A stretch of DNA of 11,190 nt from Deltaproteobacteria bacterium (GTDB lineage Bacteria; Desulfobacterota; Desulfobulbia; Desulfobulbales; UBA5123), in NCBI GenBank assembly GCA_021788685.1, contig JAJYKH010000062.1, positions 1-11,190 of the forward strand, in the 5' to 3' direction. Of this stretch, positions 6,976 to 11,190 are shown in pieces (positions within the stretch are counted from its first letter, which is position 1; each line of letters opens with the position of its first letter). The position numbers and the translations under genes were made by a program. The notes beneath the pieces are model-generated. The model did no database searches. It worked only from the letters and a program-made list of their open reading frames with translations, and was not told the origin of the DNA.

Positions 6976-7134
6976 GTAAGCGGTCACAGGGCGGCGCATC
7001 TGCTTTGTCAGCGGCCTGTCCGCGTACTTGGTGTATGGCGAACAGGCCGCTTTCGCGCATCTGCACCACCCTGCAACCGCTTTACAACGCGGGTGCATAC
7101 GCGATCCATCGTACTTACCCCTGTGATCGGCTAC
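6976..7134. mobile_element. MITE-like insertion, probably IS66-related, between hyaB and hyaC
   Basis: This ~159-bp non-coding segment is bounded by exact direct repeats GATTACAC at 6968-6975 and 7135-7142 (the match continues one more base, G, if a 9-bp duplication is assumed). Its ends form a terminal inverted repeat. GTAAGCGGTCACAGGG (6976-6991) matches the reverse complement of 7119-7134 in 13 of 16 positions. Ends opening GTAAGCG and an 8-bp target duplication are typical of IS66-family elements, as I know them. Inside, a hairpin of AGCGGCCTGT (7010-7019) and ACAGGCCGCT (7042-7051) is flanked by direct repeats GCGCATCTGC (6994-7003 and 7055-7064). There is no transposase, so it would need one in trans. 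Excision restores a 22-nt hyaB-hyaC spacing. The transcribed hairpin could affect hyaC expression. Confidence 0.7.
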
Positions 7135-7136
7135 GA

Positions 7137-8855
7137 TTACACGACCCTCACCGCATGCCGCCACCGGCCCCGGAGGTCGAGCAGGTGAACGGCGCAGGCC
7201 ATGCAGGGGTCGAAGGAATGGATGGTCCGCAGGATTTCGAGGGGTCGTTCGGGATCCGCCACCGGCGTGCCGACGAGGGCGGCCTCGTAGGGTCCCCTCT
7301 GGCCCGCGGCATCCCGGGGGCCGCCGTTCCAGGTGGAGGGCACCACCGCCTGGTAATTGAGGATCTTGCGGTCCTTGATCCGGATCCAGTGCCCCAGGGC
7401 GCCGCGGGGCGCCTCCAGGGTCCCGTGGCCGCTCGCCTCCTTGGGCCAGGAGGCCGGGTCCCAGTATTCGTTGTTGTGGATCCGCAGGTCGCCGTGGCCG
7501 ATGCTCGTGGAGAGCCGGTCGAGCAGGTCCTCCATTTTCCCGGCCAGCAGCACGGTTTCCAGGCAGCGGGCGGCGTGGCGGCCCAGGGTCGAGAAGAGGG
7601 CCGTGGTGTCGAGCTTCAGATCCTGCAGGACCTGGCCGGTCAAGGCCCGGACCTTTTGGTGCCCCGCGGCGTAGGCGACGAGCATCCGGGCCAGCGGCCC
7701 CACTTCCATGGGACGCTCCTCGTAGCGCGGCGCCTTTATCCAGGAATACTTGCCGTCGGTCTTCAGGAAGTCGTAGGGCGGCTCCGGCCCGGTGTAATGG
7801 GGGTCGGTGATGCCGTCGATCGGCTGCCGGCCGTGGCCCTCGTCGGGGTACCGGTACCAGGAGTGGGTCACGTATTCGGTGATCTTCCCGGGATCGACGG
7901 GCTGGAGCTTGTCCAATTGCCGCTGGAAGATGACGCCCCCCGGCAGGAAGAAGGAAGGCGCCTCCTCGGCGTACCTGCCGGTGACCGTTTCCGGGTAATC
8001 GCCATAGGCCAGATAGTTGCCCACCCCGGCCCCGTATCCCGTCCATTCGGGGTAGAAGGAGGCGATGGCCTTGAGGTCCGGAAGATAGAGCTGGTTGACG
8101 AGCTCGGCCGCCTCCCGGAAGAGCTCGCGCATCTTGGCCAGATCATGGTCGTTGAGGGCGGCCTGGCTGCTCAAGTCCACCGGGCGGGCCACGCCGCCCA
8201 CCAGGTAGGTCTGCGGATGGGGGTTCTTGGCGCCCAGGATGGCGTGCACCTGGATGAACCGCCGCTGCCAGTCGAGCGCTTCCAGGTAATGGGCCACGGC
8301 GATCAGGTTCACTTCCGGCGGCAGCCGGTAGGCGGGATGGCCCCAGTAGCCGTTGGTCAGGATGCTCAACTGGCCGCTGTCGGCCAGGGCCTTGAGCTTC
8401 TGCTGGACCCCCCGGAAGTAGGTGGCGCTCGATTGTGGCCATTCGGAAATGGACTGGGCGGTGGCGGCGGTCTTGGCCGGGTCGGCCTGCAGGGCATTCA
8501 CGGCATCCACCCAGTCCAAGGCGCTCAGGTGGTAGAAATGGATGACGTGGTCCTGGATCGTCTGGGCGCCCAGGATAAGCTGCCGGATCAGCTGGGCGTT
8601 GGGCGGGACCGCGATGCCCAGGGCATTTTCCACCGCCCGCACCGACGCCCCGGCGTGGACCATGGTGCAGACCCCGCAGATGCGCTGGGTGAACAGCCAG
8701 GCATCCCGGGGGTCCCGGCCCTTGAGGATGATCTCGATTCCCCGGAACATGGTGCTGCTGCTCCAGGCATCGGCGACCCGGCCGCCATCCACCTGCGCCT
8801 CGATGCGCAGGTGCCCCTCGATGCGGGTGATCGGATCAACGACGATTTTGGCCAT
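7137..8855 (-). CDS. hyaB: [NiFe] hydrogenase large subunit, group 1 uptake type
   Basis: This is a 572-residue catalytic subunit carrying the Ni-Fe(CN)2CO site that splits H2. Nickel/iron ligands are in the N-terminal RICGVC (Cys60, Cys63) and the C-terminal DPCMACAVH (Cys551, Cys554, ending at His557). A 15-residue tail (LLDLRGRWRHAVRVV) follows the His and should be removed by a HyaD/HybD-type protease after Ni insertion; no such gene is visible here. The N-terminal DPITRIEGHLRIE is also canonical. It starts 3 bp after the hyaA stop, with GGGAGAAA inside the end of hyaA as ribosome binding site, so the two are tightly coupled. Its stop codon lies inside the 8-bp direct repeat that flanks the downstream insertion, yet the reading frame is intact. 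Without its own signal peptide it would be carried across the membrane with HyaA. Confidence 0.96.
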   Translation of the reverse strand: MAKIVVDPITRIEGHLRIEAQVDGGRVADAWSSSTMFRGIEIILKGRDPRDAWLFTQRICGVCTMVHAGASVRAVENALGIAVPPNAQLIRQLILGAQTIQDHVIHFYHLSALDWVDAVNALQADPAKTAATAQSISEWPQSSATYFRGVQQKLKALADSGQLSILTNGYWGHPAYRLPPEVNLIAVAHYLEALDWQRRFIQVHAILGAKNPHPQTYLVGGVARPVDLSSQAALNDHDLAKMRELFREAAELVNQLYLPDLKAIASFYPEWTGYGAGVGNYLAYGDYPETVTGRYAEEAPSFFLPGGVIFQRQLDKLQPVDPGKITEYVTHSWYRYPDEGHGRQPIDGITDPHYTGPEPPYDFLKTDGKYSWIKAPRYEERPMEVGPLARMLVAYAAGHQKVRALTGQVLQDLKLDTTALFSTLGRHAARCLETVLLAGKMEDLLDRLSTSIGHGDLRIHNNEYWDPASWPKEASGHGTLEAPRGALGHWIRIKDRKILNYQAVVPSTWNGGPRDAAGQRGPYEAALVGTPVADPERPLEILRTIHSFDPCMACAVHLLDLRGRWRHAVRVV

Positions 8856-8858
8856 GTC

Positions 8859-9959
8859 CTATTTCTCCCTCGTCTCGCCCTGCTGCTTCTTCCGTTCGTC
8901 CCGGGACCGGAGCTTGCCGCGGATGGAGCTGCCCACCGCATGCCCGGCCACCCCTGCCGCGCTGGCCACCGCCATCCACTTGGCGATGGAGTTCAGATCG
9001 ACCTTGGTATGGATCACGGCCGCCTCGGGCAGCCGCTCGTAAAACGGGGTCATGCGGTCCCAGAACCTGATTTCCGAGCAGCCCACGCAGCCGTGGCCGG
9101 CGCCGACCGGCCAGCTGGTGGCCAGGTTCCAGCGGATGCTGGGACAGTTGTGGAAGGTGGCGGGGCCTTTGCATCCCATCTTGTACAGGCACCAGCCCAG
9201 GCGATGGCCTTCGTCGCCCCAAGCCTCGACATAGCGCCCGGCGTCGAAGTGGGCGCGGCGCTCGCAGTAGTCGTGAATCCGGCCGCCGTAGGCGAACAGG
9301 GGGCGGTTGAGGTTGTCCATTTTGGGGAGGTCGCGGAAGGTGATGAAGTGGGCGACGAGGGCGGCCAGGTTGGCGGGATTCGGGGGACAGCCGGCCATGT
9401 TGACGATGGAGACCCCCGAGACCACGTCCCAGACCCCGACGGCCCCGGTGGGGTTGGGGTCGGCGGCCGGGATGTTGCCGAAGCAGGCGCAGTTGCCCAC
9501 GGAGACGATGGCCGCCGCCTTCGCCGCCGCTTCCTTGAGCAGATCGACCGCCGAGCGGCCGCCGATGCAGCAGGCCGCCCGGGTGCCGACGGGAATGGAG
9601 CCTTCCACCATGAGCAGGTAGCCGCCTTCCCGGATGGTCTGCTGCTTGGCCTCCTCGGCCTGCTTCCCGGCCGCGGCCATGATGGTCTCGTGGTAATTGA
9701 GGGAGACGTCGGAAAGGACGATCTGGGCGATGGTGGGGGATGGGCTGCGCAGCAGCGATTCGGTGCACCCCGCGCAGTCCTGAAACTCGAGGTAGACGAC
9801 CGGGGGCTTGGGCTTTCGCCACAGGCTCGCGGCGATCTGGGCCGCGGCGTTGCCGGGCAGGGCCAGCAGGGTGGTGAGCGCGGAGCAGAACTTGAGGAAA
9901 TCCCGGCGGGTGAGTCCGTGGTGCGCCAGGGCGGCCTGAAGGGAGCTGGTGTCGGTCAT
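8859..9959 (-). CDS. hyaA: [NiFe] hydrogenase small subunit with Tat signal and C-terminal anchor
   Basis: This is a 366-residue iron-sulfur subunit that transfers electrons from HyaB to HyaC. A twin-arginine signal (LTRRDFLKF, Arg18-Arg19) and a following hydrophobic stretch send it out through Tat. Proximal-cluster ligands are Cys62, Cys65 (DCAGCTES), Cys157 and Cys191. The distal cluster has His229, Cys232, Cys257 and Cys263. The medial [3Fe-4S] cluster has Cys272, Cys291 and Cys294, with Pro284 conserved. A hydrophobic C-terminal helix (about 322-343) is the membrane anchor. The two extra proximal cysteines of O2-tolerant enzymes are absent (Gly64 and Asn162 there), suggesting an O2-sensitive standard type, but Cys130, Cys131 and Cys159 are additional. 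AAAGGAG lies 10 bases before the ATG. It is first in the operon, which diverges from plsC. Confidence 0.95.
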   Translation of the reverse strand: MTDTSSLQAALAHHGLTRRDFLKFCSALTTLLALPGNAAAQIAASLWRKPKPPVVYLEFQDCAGCTESLLRSPSPTIAQIVLSDVSLNYHETIMAAAGKQAEEAKQQTIREGGYLLMVEGSIPVGTRAACCIGGRSAVDLLKEAAAKAAAIVSVGNCACFGNIPAADPNPTGAVGVWDVVSGVSIVNMAGCPPNPANLAALVAHFITFRDLPKMDNLNRPLFAYGGRIHDYCERRAHFDAGRYVEAWGDEGHRLGWCLYKMGCKGPATFHNCPSIRWNLATSWPVGAGHGCVGCSEIRFWDRMTPFYERLPEAAVIHTKVDLNSIAKWMAVASAAGVAGHAVGSSIRGKLRSRDERKKQQGETREK

Positions 9960-9994
9960 CGGCCGGTCACTCCTTTTGTAGTGACAAGTGAGGA

Positions 9995-10057
9995 GTGACA
10001 GGTGACAAGCTCAAGTGGTCCTCTTCTCCTCCCCCGTCATTACTTGTTACCTGTCAC
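9995..10057. repeat. Inverted repeat upstream of hyaA (TGACAGGTGACAAG type)
   Basis: The 15-mer starting GTGACAGGTG at 9995-10009 is matched by the reverse complement of 10043-10057 with one mismatch, around a 33-nt loop. Related GTGACAAGTG is present at 9981-9990. It lies 36 bases and more before the hyaA start, so it would be in the hyaA mRNA leader or promoter region. Whether it is a regulatory hairpin or low-complexity filler is not settled. Confidence 0.6.
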
Positions 10058-10092
10058 AAGGCCAAGCCTTTGCGCCTGGTGGCTCTAAATGT

Positions 10093-10122
10093 ATGATAGG
10101 CGCCTTTCCCTGCAGAATGCAA
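10093..10122 (-). promoter_or_regulatory. Candidate sigma70-type promoter for the hyaABC operon
   Basis: On the minus strand, TTGCAT (10122-10117) and TATCAT (10098-10093) are 18 bases apart. The -10 matches the consensus in five of six bases, the -35 in only three. Transcription would begin near 10085 and give a ~125-nt leader containing the 9995-10057 hairpin. This is a weak, visual call; no sigma54-type site was obvious. Confidence 0.25.
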
Positions 10123-10247
10123 CGAATTGTGATGATCTCGCAAAAACTCCCGAGCCCCGGCGGGCGGGAACGAGGAAACAACAACTTACCTATTACGTAG
10201 CAAGGACCTTCGGTGGAGCGCCTTTTGCGAGTCCGACAATTGATAAG
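10121..10247. repeat. Dispersed repeat, copy 2
   Basis: This is the second copy of the element at 37-159, sharing AACGAA at its left end, the 15-mer at 10133-10147, CCGGCGGGCGGGAA at 10157-10170, ACAACAAC at 10178-10185 and the right block at 10211-10241. Its terminal stem is CTCGCAAAA (10137-10145) with TTTTGCGAG (10223-10231). AATTGT (10125-10130) and ACAATT (10236-10241) extend it outward. The middle differs from copy 1 in sequence and length by about six bases. It lies in the hyaA-plsC intergenic region, 172 bp before plsC. Confidence 0.75.
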
Positions 10248-10297
10248 TAAAGGGTGACAGGTGGTCTCCGCCTCGTCCACTTGTCACTATCAATTGT
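10236..10297. repeat. Two-part inverted repeat upstream of plsC
   Basis: ACAATTGATA (10236-10245) is perfectly complementary to TATCAATTGT (10288-10297). Inside it, GTGACAGGTGG (10254-10264) pairs with CCACTTGTCAC (10277-10287) with one mismatch, around a 12-nt loop. The outer arm overlaps the right end of the dispersed repeat, so the two structures compete. It lies between the repeat and plsC, 123 bases from the plsC start. Confidence 0.65.
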
Positions 10298-10343
10298 CAC
10301 CTGTCACTTCCGCTTCAGTCTTCAGCCTTACCCGCTTTCCCAC

Positions 10344-10372
10344 TTCCCGCTTCGCCTGCGACCTATTATACT
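10344..10372 (+). promoter_or_regulatory. Weak candidate promoter for plsC
   Basis: TATACT (10367-10372), within the AT-rich CTATTATACTAG, matches the -10 consensus in five of six bases. The only -35 candidate at 17-bp spacing is TTCCCG (10344-10349), three of six. It sits 48 bases before the plsC start in an otherwise GC-rich stretch. The -10 is reasonable and the -35 poor. Confidence 0.3.
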
Positions 10373-10419
10373 AGTCCGCCAATCTCCGGAATCTCAGCGA
10401 AATCATCGCAGGAGAAGAT

Positions 10420-11136
10420 ATGCGTCCCCTCCAGCTCTGCCGGGCGGCCCTGGTCCTCGTCGTCGTGCCGCCCCTTACCCTCCTGATCAGCATCGCCGCC
10501 CTGGTCCACCTAATGGTTTTCCGGGGGTCCTCGACCACGGTCCAGGCGCTCCCACGGGCCTGGGCGAAAATCATCCTCGGGATCGCCGGGGTGACGGTAC
10601 GGGTGGAGGGCGCGGAGAAGCTCAACCCCCGCGGCACCTACATTTTCGCCGCCAACCACCAGAGCCAGCTCGACATCCTGGCGCTCCAGGGGTGGCTGGG
10701 GTTCGACTTCCGCTGGCTCGCCAAGAAGGAGCTCTTCCAGGTGCCGGTCTGGGGCGCCGCCATGCGCCGGTCGGGCTCCATCCCGGTGAACCGGGGACAG
10801 GGGCGGGCGGCCCTCAGGAGCCTGGACGAGGCGGCCCAGCGGATCGCCGATGGCACCTCGGTGGCCATCTTCCCCGAGGGGACCCGCACCCCGGACGGGC
10901 GGCTCCAGCCCTTCAAGGGAGGCGCCATGGTCCTCGCCATCAAGTCGGGGGTGCCGGTGGTGCCGGTGGGAATCGCCGGCACCTTCCAGGTGCTGCCCAA
11001 GGGCAGCCTGCTCGTTCGGCGGACGGGGGAGGCGATCATCCGGCTGGGCGAGCCCATCCAGACCGCGGGTTTCTCGGTCAAGCAGAAGCAGGAGCTGGCG
11101 GAGCGGCTGCAGGGGGAGGTGGCACGGCTTCTTTGA
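10420..11136 (+). CDS. plsC: 1-acyl-sn-glycerol-3-phosphate acyltransferase (PlsC family)
   Basis: This is a 238-residue inner-membrane acyltransferase that adds the second acyl chain to lysophosphatidic acid, giving phosphatidic acid for phospholipid synthesis. An N-terminal membrane segment (about 9-34) precedes the acyltransferase domain. Motif I is NHQSQLD with His80 and Asp85 (the HX4D catalytic pair). Motif II is around SIPVNRGQGR (120-129), motif III is FPEGTR (151-156), and motif IV is VPVVPVG. All are intact and the length is normal. The ATG is backed by AGGAG at 10410-10414. Substrate specificity within the family cannot be read from sequence. It diverges from the hydrogenase operon, so the 460-bp region between them must hold both promoters. 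A repeat arm begins directly after its stop. Confidence 0.93.
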   Translation: MRPLQLCRAALVLVVVPPLTLLISIAALVHLMVFRGSSTTVQALPRAWAKIILGIAGVTVRVEGAEKLNPRGTYIFAANHQSQLDILALQGWLGFDFRWLAKKELFQVPVWGAAMRRSGSIPVNRGQGRAALRSLDEAAQRIADGTSVAIFPEGTRTPDGRLQPFKGGAMVLAIKSGVPVVPVGIAGTFQVLPKGSLLVRRTGEAIIRLGEPIQTAGFSVKQKQELAERLQGEVARLL

Positions 11137-11190
11137 TGGCATCGCAAAAAGTCCGATCTACGGCGTTGCGGCGGGTCGCGAAATGCTCGA
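11137..11190. repeat. Probable left arm of a dispersed hairpin repeat, cut by the window end
   Basis: The sequence after the plsC stop opens with GCATCGCAAAAAGTCCG, followed by a CGGCGTTGCGGCGGG stretch. TCGCAAAAA also begins the repeats at 55 and 10138. The 12-mer GCATCGCAAAAA (11139-11150) is present inverted at 3017-3028. I recall similar arms, with a facing TTTTTGCGATGC arm, as intergenic repeats in Geobacter-type genomes, but the partner arm lies beyond the window. Alternatively it is simply the plsC 3' end region. Confidence 0.4.

Noticed and set aside
6702..9998. Very long plus-strand open frame across the hydrogenase genes
   Set aside because: It is antisense to hyaC, hyaB and hyaA, whose minus-strand products carry all expected cofactor motifs. 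The plus-strand translation is His/Pro/Gly-rich without domain motifs, a common artefact of high GC.
9981..10310. CRISPR-like array from the recurring TGACA units
   Set aside because: Units are short, irregularly spaced and in both orientations, with no constant repeat/spacer length and no cas genes nearby.

Overview
The window looks like a chromosomal segment of a high-GC, anaerobic, H2-using Gram-negative bacterium. My best guess is the deltaproteobacterial Desulfuromonadales/Geobacter group. This is inferred from a periplasmic-facing group 1 [NiFe] uptake hydrogenase, two lipoproteins with lipoboxes, a VKOR-like protein with a character I associate with that group, and dispersed hairpin repeats carrying a TCGCAAAAA terminus. 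No marker gene settles the taxonomy.

Layout. (i) 1-2866, plus strand: a dispersed repeat (37-159), then a VKOR-like membrane protein, a patatin-like phospholipase lipoprotein and a DUF3313-type lipoprotein, all concerned with the envelope. (ii) 2867-3808: a possible terminator hairpin, a small MJ1316/DUF504 RNA-end-recognition gene, then about 525 bp of AT-richer sequence without a convincing gene. (iii) 3809-6147, minus strand: a CDF metal-efflux transporter and nicotinate phosphoribosyltransferase (pncB), overlapping by 4 bp and so probably translationally coupled. (iv) 6288-9959, minus strand: a [NiFe] hydrogenase operon in the order small subunit (Tat signal), large subunit, b-type cytochrome. 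(v) 9960-10419: a divergent intergenic region packed with TGACA-type repeats, hairpins and a second copy of the dispersed repeat. (vi) 10420-11136, plus strand: a PlsC acyltransferase, followed directly by what looks like the arm of another repeat family.

The most notable observation is between hyaB and hyaC. The apparent 189-bp intercistronic gap is explained by a ~159-bp MITE-like insertion (6976-7134). It has imperfect terminal inverted repeats beginning GTAAGCG / GTAGCCG, as in IS66-family ends, and exact 8-bp direct repeats on both sides. The duplicated target contains the hyaB stop codon. Removing the element and one repeat copy leaves 22 nt between the hyaB stop and the hyaC start, with the hyaC Shine-Dalgarno intact.

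How the genes work together: HyaA/HyaB would oxidise H2 on the outer face of the inner membrane and HyaC would pass electrons to the quinone pool. Maturation genes are not in the window. The other units (phospholipid and lipoprotein genes, PlsC, NAD salvage, metal efflux) are housekeeping or accessory functions with no evident shared pathway.
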